DNA of 64,000 nt from Actinomadura atramentaria DSM 43919 (GTDB taxonomy: Bacteria; Actinomycetota; Actinomycetes; Streptosporangiales; Streptosporangiaceae): positions 470,478-534,477 of the forward strand of contig NZ_KB907209.1 of assembly GCF_000381885.1 (NCBI RefSeq), read 5' to 3'. The notes under the pieces are model-generated. The model was not told the origin of the DNA. It saw nothing but the letters and a program-made list of their open reading frames with translations, and searched no databases. Below, piece by piece: positions 7,936-16,353 of this stretch (within the stretch, counting starts at the first letter, position 1; each line of letters opens with the position of its first letter). A program made the position numbers and the translations under genes.

Positions 7936-9432
7936 ATGTTCACGCCGCCGCCGGGACCGTGGTCTCGAACCGACTGGACTGTTGCGGACCTGCAGACCGG
8001 TCTTGAGGGCTCGCCGTACTCCGTTCCTGAGCTGACAGAGAGCCGGGACCGTGTGCGCTCCATGCTCAAACGAATCCGCAACGTCACGACCGACACGGCG
8101 AGCGCACGGGACCAACTTTTCGCCAACCTCGCTGCTTTCAGTGAACCACTAAAACGTTCTCATCGCGTGCGTGAATTGCATGAAAGTAACCGGGTTGAGG
8201 GACTAGGGCCGGAGCTGATAGCCCATACGCACGAAATTCTATCCAGCAAAGATGCGTCCGATATTGAACGCGAGTTGACACGATACACAATCACAAAAAG
8301 CGTGGAAAGTGATCCACGTACGCTGGATGTTTTGCAACTGAGTGGCGCCAAGAATTTCGCGGACACCATTATGTATGGGAATGATCGTCCCATCACTGAG
8401 ATTGACATTCGCGGTATGCATAAAACGCTCATGGGGCCTCGGCATCCGCTCGCGGGGCGCTATAAAGTGTGGTGCAACGAAATATCTGGTGCAGCGCACA
8501 CTCCTTTCGCCCCAACGGACACGCCGAGTGCTATGGGGCAGCTCGTAGAATGGTTGGGACATGTCCGGAAGAATAGCCTGCTTCCTCCGGTAATTATTGC
8601 TGCAACAGTTCATGCATGGCTCGCCCACGTCCATCCTTTCGATGATGGGAATGGTCGAGTCGCGCGTCTGCTTGCCAATATTGTAGTTGGTTCGGCGGGG
8701 CTCCCTCCGCTGATCATTCGCGTGTCCGGTGATCGAAGCCGGTACATAAATGCGCTTGCGGTAAGTGATGAAGGTGGAGACCTTGCGCCGCTAATCGGTG
8801 TATTTCTACGTGTGCTTGAGCGGGCCATCGGAGATATGCGTAACCCGCGATGGGCCTTGCGCATCTTTGAGGAAGAGATCAAGCAGCGCGCCGCTAGCTC
8901 GTACGTGCAGTGGAAAAGTTCTTTCGTGTCCTGGCTCGAACTTCTTGGTGGGCATCTGGCGTTGCACGGTCTCGAGATCCGGACTGACCCGGAAGAAATG
9001 GTGGATCAAGTCGCGTATGCGCGTATCCGTAACGGCACCCGTGAGGGTCTGGTGGTGGGTGGAATTGGTTCACAGGAGCGCTACCCCGGTAGTCGTGTTT
9101 ATCTGCTGCTAGATCCCGCTGGGGAACTCTTCAGGCACAGTGAGGGTGAGCCGGCCCTTTCATTCCTTATCTACTCTCGACGGCCTTGGTCGACTACGGT
9201 CTACGAAAAGATGTTCGGCACAATTGTGGAATTGATCGTGCGTGAAGGTCGTGGAGATTCCGTAGTTATTCGCACGAAGAGTGGGCGGACGTTGTCAATT
9301 GCGCCCGATGAAGCTGCCGAATTCGTTGCGAGCGCCCTGGCGCGAGATTTTCAAGATGGGATCGCGAAAGCCCACGTTCTGGAACCGCCCCTTAATAGGT
9401 ACCCGTGGCGTCGTTCGATTAACGGCATTTGA
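7936..9432 (+). CDS. Fic domain protein (AMPylase/NMPylase-type) with N-terminal inhibitory helix
   Basis: Protein of 498 residues. The catalytic Fic motif HPFDDGNGR lies at about 233-241, with the His and the phosphate-binding GNGR intact. The family transfers AMP or another nucleotide to hydroxyl side chains. ESNRVEG near residue 83 matches the (S/T)xxxE(G/N) inhibitory-helix motif of class II Fic proteins, so it probably restrains itself without a separate antitoxin. About 200 C-terminal residues have no recognised domain. ATG at 7936 is preferred; a GTG at 7879 would add 19 unconvincing residues. Base composition is AT-richer than the neighbours, which suggests recent acquisition as AICE cargo. 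Confidence 0.88.
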   Translation: MFTPPPGPWSRTDWTVADLQTGLEGSPYSVPELTESRDRVRSMLKRIRNVTTDTASARDQLFANLAAFSEPLKRSHRVRELHESNRVEGLGPELIAHTHEILSSKDASDIERELTRYTITKSVESDPRTLDVLQLSGAKNFADTIMYGNDRPITEIDIRGMHKTLMGPRHPLAGRYKVWCNEISGAAHTPFAPTDTPSAMGQLVEWLGHVRKNSLLPPVIIAATVHAWLAHVHPFDDGNGRVARLLANIVVGSAGLPPLIIRVSGDRSRYINALAVSDEGGDLAPLIGVFLRVLERAIGDMRNPRWALRIFEEEIKQRAASSYVQWKSSFVSWLELLGGHLALHGLEIRTDPEEMVDQVAYARIRNGTREGLVVGGIGSQERYPGSRVYLLLDPAGELFRHSEGEPALSFLIYSRRPWSTTVYEKMFGTIVELIVREGRGDSVVIRTKSGRTLSIAPDEAAEFVASALARDFQDGIAKAHVLEPPLNRYPWRRSINGI

Positions 9433-9657
9433 ATACTTACAATTATACATTGGTTGAGTACCTTGCCGATTTCTGTAAGTGGCTTCTGGTGGTCCAAGGA
9501 CCGAGGTAATCACTCTTCTGTATAATGATTTCGTCGTTCGTGATCCCGCCAGTCGATTTCGTCGGTTGCCAGCATGGCGCCCGTATCCACTGGCGCGGTT
9601 TCCGGGGTGGACTGTTCGTCTAGCGTACGGGAGACTTGTATCGTGTCGAAGTTTTCT

Positions 9658-10476
9658 ATGAGTTCAAGCAGATGGGGCGAGATCACCGCGTTGCTGAAAG
9701 ACGAGGGGAGACTCCGGGCGGAGTACCCGAGGGTGGCCGAGTACCTGGCGACGGCGGCGGGGCTGGCGGGGACGGGTGACAACCAGGCCGACGCGCAGTT
9801 CGACTTGCGGTTCGTCCACTACATGACCGGTGGCAGTGCTGTGAGCCGGAACCCATACTGGGACATCGTGGAACCGTGCGTGGTTGAGCACGAAGGTCGG
9901 CGTGTGGTGGGTGGCGGTCGCGGAGAAGGAAGCGCGCGCCTCGCCTTCGCGCAGATGCTCTTGCAGTCGAGTTACGCCTACGCGATACCCGCGCCGGAAA
10001 CCGTCGAGTGGGTGGCGGATTTTTGCGCGAATCTTCCGGTCGTGGAACTTGGGGCCGGCCGGGGCTATTGGGCGGCGCAGTTGGCTGATTATGGGTTGAC
10101 TGTCGATGCGTATGATTCAGAGCCACCGAATGAAACCGTAAATGCTTCGTTTCCTGGAGCGGCTGGCCAGGTAGATGTATGGCACCGAGTCGGTGATTTG
10201 GACGAGTTCGCGACGCGCGCCGGTCGGGCGGATTACGTACTGTTCCTCTGCTGGCCTCCTGGCTGGGGCGACACCATGGCCTCAGATGCGCTTGCGGCTT
10301 TCGAGAATGCGGGGGGGCAGCGACTCGTCTACATTGGTGAACCGAAGGGCGGGAAGACGGGTAATGATGCCTTCTTTGATGCTCTATCCACTCGCTGGAG
10401 ACTGGAATCCGTAGATTCGCAGTTCGTTTCATGGTGGACGGACGCGGATGTGGCGCAAGGATGGGTTAGGGCCTGA
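9658..10476 (+). CDS. SAM-dependent methyltransferase-like protein
   Basis: Protein of 272 residues with a class I SAM-binding motif VVELGAGRGYWAAQL near residue 128, followed by an acidic strand end (DAYDSEPPN). A later FLCWPPGW segment fills the motif IV region, and YIGEPKGGKTG follows. The N-terminal 120 residues are unassigned. The substrate is unknown. ATG at 9658 is chosen; ATG at 9574 would add 28 residues of poor quality. It sits in the AICE cargo zone, downstream of Fic and convergent with the GntR gene. Confidence 0.7.
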   Translation: MSSSRWGEITALLKDEGRLRAEYPRVAEYLATAAGLAGTGDNQADAQFDLRFVHYMTGGSAVSRNPYWDIVEPCVVEHEGRRVVGGGRGEGSARLAFAQMLLQSSYAYAIPAPETVEWVADFCANLPVVELGAGRGYWAAQLADYGLTVDAYDSEPPNETVNASFPGAAGQVDVWHRVGDLDEFATRAGRADYVLFLCWPPGWGDTMASDALAAFENAGGQRLVYIGEPKGGKTGNDAFFDALSTRWRLESVDSQFVSWWTDADVAQGWVRA

Positions 10477-10488
10477 GCTTGTGCGAAT

Positions 10489-10526
10489 GACGAAGGGGGC
10501 GCCGATCGATCGGCGCCCCCTTCGTC
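10489..10526. terminator. Bidirectional hairpin terminator
   Basis: A perfect 38-base palindrome (two 19-base arms, GACGAAGGGGGCGCCGATC and its complement) lies exactly between two convergent genes, the methyltransferase-like gene ending at 10476 and gntR ending at 10533. With no loop bases it would fold as a long stem in RNA from either strand. Confidence 0.85.
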
Positions 10527-10532
10527 GTATGT

Positions 10533-11237
10533 CTACTTGAGGCTCATGCGAAACACGAACGCGTCGTACCGATCGCGGGGATACGAGACATCCGAGATCA
10601 TGATCACTCGCTTGTCGGCGCCGATGAACTGCTGGTGAACCGTCTTGACGAGGTCGCCGGCCGTTGTCCGCAGCCAGGAGGCGTGCGCCGCTGTCGGTAG
10701 CCGGTCGGAGATCGTCTCTTCCAGGTAGGCGGCGCCCGAGATGTCGGTGACGTCTGCCGGGTGGTACGTGTCCGAGATCGAGATGGGCCGGCCGTCTTCG
10801 GTGGCCCTGGTGATGACGTGAGTGATCTCTTCGCCTGCCGGAACGCCGAGGGCTTCTGCGAGTTCGCCCGTGGCGGCGATCTGCTCGGTCTCGCGCTCCA
10901 CCTCGATCCGCCGATCGGACTCGTTCTGGAACGAGCGTTCGGCGGTCTCCATCTGGCGTTCGGGCGACACGCGCACGAGGTTGGGGCGGTCGGCGACGAA
11001 GACACCTCGTCGCCGCATGGATCGTACGAGCCCCTGGCTCTGGAGAAGTTCGATGGCCTTGCGGACCACGATGTCCGACACGCTGTGCTGCTGGGCGATC
11101 TCGGCGTAGCTCGGTAGCTGCGTGCCTGGTGCGAGGTCCCCGCTGCGGATACGCCGGGCGTACTCGCCGGCGATGCGGACGTAGGCCGGTTCTGCCACTG
11201 CGTGATCAGTCCCTTCGGGTGCTCTGGTGTCCTCCAC
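10533..11237 (-). CDS. GntR/HutC-family repressor (KorSA-like) of the AICE
   Basis: Protein of 234 residues with an N-terminal winged helix (about 20-90: RIRSGDLAPGTQLPSYAEIAQ, VVRKAIELLQSQGLV) and a C-terminal UTRA ligand-binding domain (about 95-230). In pSAM2 the same subfamily (KorSA) represses the activator that triggers excision, replication and transfer. The start as drawn is GTG at 11237, only 4 bases from the first operator palindrome. An in-frame GTG at 11198 preceded by GAAGGGA is an alternative giving 221 residues. Autoregulation is likely from the operators at 11242-11294. Confidence 0.88.
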   Translation of the reverse strand: MEDTRAPEGTDHAVAEPAYVRIAGEYARRIRSGDLAPGTQLPSYAEIAQQHSVSDIVVRKAIELLQSQGLVRSMRRRGVFVADRPNLVRVSPERQMETAERSFQNESDRRIEVERETEQIAATGELAEALGVPAGEEITHVITRATEDGRPISISDTYHPADVTDISGAAYLEETISDRLPTAAHASWLRTTAGDLVKTVHQQFIGADKRVIMISDVSYPRDRYDAFVFRMSLK

Positions 11238-11241
11238 CAGC

Positions 11242-11294
11242 GTATACGCATCATCGTATACCTAGGGATTGTGCGTATACGAAGTTGCGTATAC
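11242..11294. promoter_or_regulatory. Two palindromic operators for the GntR repressor
   Basis: Two copies of the same 20-bp palindrome, GTATACG-N6-CGTATAC, lie at 11242-11261 and 11275-11294. Their centres are 33 bp apart, about three helical turns. They occupy the divergent region between the GntR gene (leftward) and the small membrane protein/whiB genes (rightward), so one repressor could shut off both promoters. Confidence 0.85.
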
Positions 11295-11364
11295 GATGCT
11301 GCCAACGGCTCGCCCCGAAGGTGAGCCACCGGCAGCGCCCGCAAGGGCGATCAGGAGGGCTCAG

Positions 11365-11511
11365 ATGTTCCCCCAGAAGTCGAGCAAGGCCGGTCAGTGG
11401 GTCGTCGGCGTGGTCGCCGTGGTCTACGCCGTCAACAACCCGACGTCCGCCGCGCACCTCATCAACAAGGTCGTGAGCGCCATCTCGCAGTTCGCCGGCG
11501 CCCTGAGCTGA
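11365..11511 (+). CDS. Small membrane protein of the AICE
   Basis: Protein of 48 residues (MFPQKSSKAGQWVVGVVAVVYAVNNP...) with one central hydrophobic segment and an amphipathic C terminus. The start ATG is preceded by AGGAGGG at 11354-11359. It is the first gene read rightward from the operator region, so it is probably under GntR control. The function is unknown. A longer reading from 11269 is rejected because it would begin inside the operators. Confidence 0.65.
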   Translation: MFPQKSSKAGQWVVGVVAVVYAVNNPTSAAHLINKVVSAISQFAGALS

Positions 11512-11548
11512 CCACGACGCGATGACGAGTACTTCCCCGATGCAGACA

Positions 11549-11587
11549 CGGTCCGGCGCACAAGCCACCAAGCACGCCGCCGGACCG
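11549..11587 (+). repeat. AICE hairpin element, copy 1 of 4
   Basis: A 10-bp perfect stem (CGGTCCGGCG / CGCCGGACCG) closes a 19-nt loop, CACAAGCCACCAAGCACGC. An ACCGATC motif follows at 11599-11605. It lies 38 bases after the small membrane protein gene and 40 bases before the whiB start. Confidence 0.8.
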
Positions 11588-11626
11588 CTCTGCCCCCAAC
11601 CGATCCCGGCTCTCAAGGAGATGTCC

Positions 11627-11935
11627 GTGAACCCGATCTTCAAGAAGCCTTCGACCGTCCCGTTGGTGGACGTTCGTGGAGACATCGCCATCGGTGCGCA
11701 GTGCCGCTTCGATCCGGAACTGCACACGGGTCCGAACGCCAGCGAGACTCCCGACGAGCGCGCGGCCCGCGAGGAAGTGGCCGTCGAGGTGTGCGGAATG
11801 TGCCCGCTCCGCCTTGCGTGCCTGGCCTACGCGATCGACACGCAGCCGGACTACGGCGTGTGGGGCGGGCACACCGTCGCGCAGATCCGTGCGCTCGCTG
11901 GCACGTTCATCGACGACCTCGGAGAGGTCGCCTGA
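11627..11935 (+). CDS. WhiB-family iron-sulfur transcriptional regulator
   Basis: Protein of 102 residues with the WhiB signature: a first Cys in AQCRFDP, then C-x2-C-x5-C (VCGMCPLRLAC) for a [4Fe-4S] cluster, followed by the GVWGG turn and a short basic C terminus. The start is GTG at 11627, with AAGGAG six bases upstream; longer in-frame starts (11522) lie in the hairpin-element leader. The next gene begins 1 nt inside the stop. In this position it may replace Pra as the element's activator, which is an inference. Confidence 0.88.
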   Translation: MNPIFKKPSTVPLVDVRGDIAIGAQCRFDPELHTGPNASETPDERAAREEVAVEVCGMCPLRLACLAYAIDTQPDYGVWGGHTVAQIRALAGTFIDDLGEVA

Positions 11936-12372
11936 TGAACGGCTCGCCGATCGTCTTCGCCGCCGTCTTCGCAGTGCTCTACGCCGCTCATGAGGTGGGG
12001 GACCACTGGGTTCAGCGTGGCCGAGAGGCCCTGGGCAAGGGCGCCACCGGCTGGACCGGTCGCCTGCTCTGCGCCCGGCACGTCGTCGGCCTGACCGTCG
12101 TGAAGGTGGTCGCTCTGGCGTTCGCCGCGCTCGTTCTGGCGCTTCCGCTCAACGTCTGGACGGTCACGGCCGGCCTGTTGGTGGACGCCCTGTCCCACTA
12201 CTGGGCTGACCGCCGAGCCACGCTGCTCAAGCTCGCCGACAAGGTCGGTAAGGCGGAGTTCGCCCGGCTCGGTGATGGCGGCGCCGCACCGGCTGGGACG
12301 GGCGCCTACGCCCTGGACCAGTCGTGGCATATCGGATGGCTGTTCGTCGCGGCCCTCATCGCCTCGCTCTGA
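11935..12372 (+). CDS. Small multi-pass membrane protein (DUF3307-like)
   Basis: Protein of 145 residues with about three or four hydrophobic segments, including the N terminus (PIVFAAVFAVLYAAHEVGDHWVQ), about 45-75 and the C terminus. Conserved-looking His/Asp residues sit in AAHEVGDHW, ALSHYWADRR and LDQSWHIGW. ATG at 11935 overlaps the whiB TGA by 1 nt, so the two are coupled. A relation to DUF3307 membrane proteins of phages and plasmids is tentative; a role in spread or entry is inferred from context. Confidence 0.65.
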   Translation: MNGSPIVFAAVFAVLYAAHEVGDHWVQRGREALGKGATGWTGRLLCARHVVGLTVVKVVALAFAALVLALPLNVWTVTAGLLVDALSHYWADRRATLLKLADKVGKAEFARLGDGGAAPAGTGAYALDQSWHIGWLFVAALIASL

Positions 12373-12416
12373 CCATGCCCCTGCCCGCGCATGACGCGCG
12401 CATCTAGGAGACCCCC

Positions 12417-12569
12417 ATGGGCTGGACCAAGAAGGACCACGAGAACGAGGCCACGCGGTTGCTGGCCAAGGCTGACCAGTACGAGGCCGCCGGAGACAAA
12501 AAGGCGCACGAAACTCTCGTGGGTCAGGTCGAAGGGCACCGCAAGCTCTCCCGCGAGAGTGAGCGCTGA
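12417..12569 (+). CDS. Small charged AICE protein
   Basis: Protein of 50 residues (MGWTKKDHENEATRLLAKAD...), strongly helical and charged. TAGGAG lies seven bases upstream of the ATG at 12417. The next gene starts 1 base after its TGA, which supports a real gene in the operon. Function is unknown. Confidence 0.65.
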   Translation: MGWTKKDHENEATRLLAKADQYEAAGDKKAHETLVGQVEGHRKLSRESER

Positions 12570-12570
12570 C

Positions 12571-12963
12571 ATGGGTCGCCGCAGCTCCGCCCTGTTCTAC
12601 GACCCGACCGGCGCCCGCTACGGCATACCGACCTACCCCTGGCGCATGGCGCCCGCGCACTTGCTGACGGTTCGCCAGCTTGCGGCCCGCGGTAAGCGGC
12701 CCGGCGGACAGTCGCCGGTTGCTCAAGTGCTCTGGCGCTCGCGTCGCTACAGCGCGCCCGGTGGGGTGCGCGTCGCCTACCTCTACGACGTGCGCCTGGC
12801 GCTGCCCAAGCGCGTCCCGACCGAACGCCAGCGTGCCGCGCTGGCCAAGGCACTCAAGGCCCGCCGCGTCTGCCCTGACTGCGGACGCGATGCCGGCTAC
12901 GTCCTGTCCCGCCGTCTGGGCCTCTGCCTGGACTGCGCCGACTGGGAGGACATCGCAGCATGA
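12571..12963 (+). CDS. RRQRL-type zinc-binding protein
   Basis: Protein of 130 residues that opens MGRRSSALFYDPTGARYGIP and contains TVRQLAARGKRPGGQ, which corresponds to the RRQRL-like motif of a small family common in actinobacterial conjugative elements. The C terminus is a zinc ribbon, C-x2-C (VCPDCGRDAGY) and C-x2-C (GLCLDCADW). Its stop overlaps the next start by 4 nt. The biochemical role is not established; nucleic-acid binding is plausible. Confidence 0.75.
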   Translation: MGRRSSALFYDPTGARYGIPTYPWRMAPAHLLTVRQLAARGKRPGGQSPVAQVLWRSRRYSAPGGVRVAYLYDVRLALPKRVPTERQRAALAKALKARRVCPDCGRDAGYVLSRRLGLCLDCADWEDIAA

Positions 12964-14132
12964 CCGCTCAACCCGACACGACAGCCTTTCCGTTCCTCGG
13001 CGCACAGGCCACCAACCCGCACGCCGCCGAGACCCCCGACCCGACCCGACCGATCACGCGTCTCAACGACACCCCGCCGCCCTCGTTCGGCACGTCCGGG
13101 GAGGGGACCACGCCGGCCGTTCGGCGCCTGACCGGCAACGAGTTCACCGCCGTCGTCACGGTCGCCGCGCTCGTGGGAGTGCTCGGCGTCCTGGGGTTCG
13201 TCAACAGTTTCGCCGCCGTCGCGAAGGCCGCCGAACCCTCGTTCGGCCCGCTGGCCTGGACGGTCCCTCTCGGGATCGACCTGGGCATCGGAATCTTCGC
13301 CGCGCTCGACATCGTGCTGGCCCGCCTGGACATGCGCGTCCGGTGGCTGCGCTTCATCCCGTGGTCGCTGACGGCCGCGACCGTTTGGCTGAACGTCAAC
13401 GCCGAGCACACCGCGTTCGGAATGGTCGCGCACGCGATCCTTCCCGGCCTGTGGGTCATCGCCGTCGAAGTCGCCGCCCACGTCATCCGAGTCCGCGCCG
13501 GCATCGAGTCCGGCACCCGCATGGATGGCATCCGCGCCTCACGTTGGGTGCTGGCACCCTGGCCCACCCTCAAACTCTGGCGCCGGATGGTGCTGTGGGA
13601 GACACGTTCTTACCCCGACGCGCTCAACCGCGAGCGGTCCCGTCTGCTGGTCCGCACCGATCTACAGGACACCTACGGTGCGCTCGCCTGGCGATGGAAG
13701 GCGCCCCGCCGCGTGCGCGCTCTGTACCGGCTCGGCGAACTCGCCGCCGTCGCCGCCGAGCGCGAGACCGTGATGGCTGCACCCGCCGACGCGCCGCTCG
13801 CTCTGACCGCCTCGACTGGCGGACAGGGATCGGGCACCGGATCGGACAAGTCTGTGAGCGCGATGGCGGACACCGAGCGCCCGGCGAAGTCCGACAACCG
13901 GCCCGGCACTGTGACCGTCACCCGCACCTCCGCCAAGTCCGCCAGGAAGCGCGCCACCAAGCCCGACCGGTTGACCGCCAAGGCGCGCGCACTGCTGGCC
14001 GACGACCCGACCATGACCGGCGCCGAACTTGGCCGCCGTCTCAAGGTCTCCGAACGCACCGGTAGTCGGCTGCGCAACCGCATCACCACCGAGACCGCCA
14101 ACGCCACGACCACGCAGGAAGGGACCGAGTGA
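12960..14132 (+). CDS. DUF2637 membrane protein (Spd-like plasmid spread protein)
   Basis: Protein of 390 residues. After a Pro-rich N terminus there are about four membrane segments (residues 63-190: VVTVAALVGVLGVLGF, VPLGIDLGIGIFAALDIVLA, LTAATVWLNVNAEHTAFG, ILPGLWVIAVEVAAHV), the DUF2637 core. A long charged region follows, ending in a helix-turn-helix (MTGAELGRRLKVSERTGSRLRNRI). In Streptomyces plasmids related proteins help move transferred DNA across septa within mycelium. It is directly upstream of, and overlapping, the translocase gene. Confidence 0.8.
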   Translation: MTAQPDTTAFPFLGAQATNPHAAETPDPTRPITRLNDTPPPSFGTSGEGTTPAVRRLTGNEFTAVVTVAALVGVLGVLGFVNSFAAVAKAAEPSFGPLAWTVPLGIDLGIGIFAALDIVLARLDMRVRWLRFIPWSLTAATVWLNVNAEHTAFGMVAHAILPGLWVIAVEVAAHVIRVRAGIESGTRMDGIRASRWVLAPWPTLKLWRRMVLWETRSYPDALNRERSRLLVRTDLQDTYGALAWRWKAPRRVRALYRLGELAAVAAERETVMAAPADAPLALTASTGGQGSGTGSDKSVSAMADTERPAKSDNRPGTVTVTRTSAKSARKRATKPDRLTAKARALLADDPTMTGAELGRRLKVSERTGSRLRNRITTETANATTTQEGTE

Positions 14133-16342
14133 TGACCACCGACAACACCATGGGCGAGGTCATCCGCCTGCCCGTCCCTCCCGCCGACGCCGTGCCGGAC
14201 GCGGTACCCGCATTCCCGCCGCCCCCGCCGGTTGTGCCGTCGCCGCCCACCGAGCCCGGCCCGGACGGCGTGGCCGAGGGTGACGACCCGTTGGAAGGCC
14301 GGGTGCTGGTGGACGGCCCCGACACCCGCCACCGGCCGGACGTGCGGGCACGGCGGATGGAAGCCGAGCGTGCGCAGCGTCGCCCGATCATCGCGCCATG
14401 GCTGCGCGACCGTGACGAAGCCCGCGCCACCGTCCGATGGGCGGTCGGATACGCCGGACACGTCACCGGTTACCACGCCGCGCGCATCCCGCTCTACTCG
14501 ATGCGCTTGGCGCTGCGGTCGCCGCGCGGCCTTTACCGCGTCGTGTCCGGTACCGCCCGTTGGACGTTCGACCTCGACGGCCGGCCGCTGCGTACCCACG
14601 CGGTAGACCGCAAGAACACCGACGACTACCTCAAGCTCATGGCCGAGCGGAACGACCGCGTGCGCGCCCGGCTGCTCGTGACCGGCGCGGGCATCGCCAG
14701 TACCGGACTCGGCGCCGCCGCCGTGACCGCCGCCGGAGGCGTCACCCAGACCGCCGTCATGGCCGCGCTGGTGTTCCTGCTCGGCTGGATCGGCACGCCC
14801 GGCGACAAGCGCATCCTGGACACCGCCGTCGTCTCGACCAAGGCACCCAAGCTCACGAGCGAGATCGTCGTGCGCGCTCTGGCCGCGCTCGGAATCGCCG
14901 AGATCAACAAGGCGGTCGGAAAGGGTGGTGTCGGGATCACCTTCCCTGCCCCCATCACGCGCGACGGTCCCGGTTGGCGCGCCGAGGTCGATCTTCCCTA
15001 CGGGGTGACCGCCACCGACATCATGGAGCGCCGCGACCGGCTCGCGTCGGGGCTGCGCCGCCCCCTTGGGTGCGTCTGGCCCGAACCCGCGCACGACCAG
15101 CACGCCGGCCGCTTGGTGCTGTGGGTCGGCGACCAGGACATGAACCAAGTCAAGCCGCCCGCGTGGCCGCTGGCCAAGACCGGCGCCGCCGCCGACCTGT
15201 TCAAAGCCATCCCGTTCGGTACCGACCAGCGGGGACGCGTCGTCACCCTCACCCTGATGTACGCCAACATGCTGATTGGCGCGATGCCGGGCGCGGGGAA
15301 GACGTTCGCGATCAAGCCTGCCCTTCTGGCCGCCGGTCTCGACCCGCTCGCGCAGTGCCGGGTGTTCGAACTCAAGGGCACCGGTGACCTGGACTTCGCC
15401 GAGAAGTACGCCCACCACTACGGGTCCGGCCCCGACGACGCCACCATCGGCGACTGCCTCGCCTCGCTCAAGGAGGTCCACACCGACCTTGAGAAGCGCG
15501 CCAAGACCCTCGCCCGACTGCCCAAGGACGTGCGTCCGGAGAACAAGGTCACGCCGCAGCTCTCGGCGAAAAAGTCCCTCGGACTGTTCCCGCTGGTGTT
15601 CGTGGTCGATGAGTGCCAGGAACTGTTCTCCCACCCCGACTACGGCAAGGAAGCGGGAGAGCTGGCCACCGCCATCATCAAGCGCGGTCGCGCGCTCGGC
15701 GTGATCCTGCTGCTGGCCACGCAGCGCCCCGACAAGACGTCCCTGCCCACCGGGATCAGCGCCAACGTGGGACTGCGGTTCTGCCTTCGGGTCATGGGCC
15801 AGATGGAGAACGACATGATCCTGGGCACCTCGATGTACCAGAACGGCATCCGGGCGACGACGTTCACCAAGCAGGATCGCGGCATCGGCTACCTCGGCGG
15901 AGAGAGCGACGTCCCGCAGATCGTCCGGGGCTTCTACATCGACGGCCCCGCCGCCGACCGCATCGCCGACCGCGCCCGCGCCGCCCGCAAGCACGCGGGA
16001 ACCCTCACCGGCTACGCCGCCGGCGAGGACGCCTCACCTGCCGACGACGGCGTCAACCTGCTGGACGACCTCACCGCAGTGTTCGCCCCCGGCGAGGACA
16101 AGCAGCACTCTCAGACCCTCGTTGACCGGCTCGCCGAGCTTCGTCCCGCGACCTACGGCGCGTGGGCCGACCTCGACCCGACCGGCAAGGCTCGCCAGCT
16201 CGCCAACGCTCTCAAGCCCTACGGCATCTCCACCCCGCAGGTTTGGGGACAGGACGAAACCGGGCGCGGCCGGAACCTCAAGGGCGTCCACCGCGAGCAC
16301 GTCGTCAACGCCCTGGCGAACCTCCGACGCGGCACCGAGTAG
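14132..16342 (+). CDS. FtsK/SpoIIIE-type DNA translocase (TraB/TraSA-like)
   Basis: Hexameric ATPase that would pump double-stranded AICE DNA between hyphae. It has 736 residues: a Pro-rich N terminus, two closely spaced membrane helices (about 185-230), and an FtsK motor with Walker A AMPGAGKT near 384 and Walker B LVFVVDECQEL near 487. ATGILLATQRPDKTS-like sensor sequence is represented by LLLATQRPDKTS. The C-terminal about 100 residues could form the DNA-recognition winged helix typical of TraB. Start is ATG 14132, or GTG 14129 immediately before it. The CTAG-rich repeat follows directly. Confidence 0.9.
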   Translation: MTTDNTMGEVIRLPVPPADAVPDAVPAFPPPPPVVPSPPTEPGPDGVAEGDDPLEGRVLVDGPDTRHRPDVRARRMEAERAQRRPIIAPWLRDRDEARATVRWAVGYAGHVTGYHAARIPLYSMRLALRSPRGLYRVVSGTARWTFDLDGRPLRTHAVDRKNTDDYLKLMAERNDRVRARLLVTGAGIASTGLGAAAVTAAGGVTQTAVMAALVFLLGWIGTPGDKRILDTAVVSTKAPKLTSEIVVRALAALGIAEINKAVGKGGVGITFPAPITRDGPGWRAEVDLPYGVTATDIMERRDRLASGLRRPLGCVWPEPAHDQHAGRLVLWVGDQDMNQVKPPAWPLAKTGAAADLFKAIPFGTDQRGRVVTLTLMYANMLIGAMPGAGKTFAIKPALLAAGLDPLAQCRVFELKGTGDLDFAEKYAHHYGSGPDDATIGDCLASLKEVHTDLEKRAKTLARLPKDVRPENKVTPQLSAKKSLGLFPLVFVVDECQELFSHPDYGKEAGELATAIIKRGRALGVILLLATQRPDKTSLPTGISANVGLRFCLRVMGQMENDMILGTSMYQNGIRATTFTKQDRGIGYLGGESDVPQIVRGFYIDGPAADRIADRARAARKHAGTLTGYAAGEDASPADDGVNLLDDLTAVFAPGEDKQHSQTLVDRLAELRPATYGAWADLDPTGKARQLANALKPYGISTPQVWGQDETGRGRNLKGVHREHVVNALANLRRGTE

Positions 16343-16353
16343 CCCGCCGAACG

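Noticed and set aside
13673..15994. A 773-residue leftward frame across the DUF2637 and translocase genes
   Set aside because: Antisense shadow with Gly/Arg/Asp repeats and no domain; the rightward genes have clear motifs.
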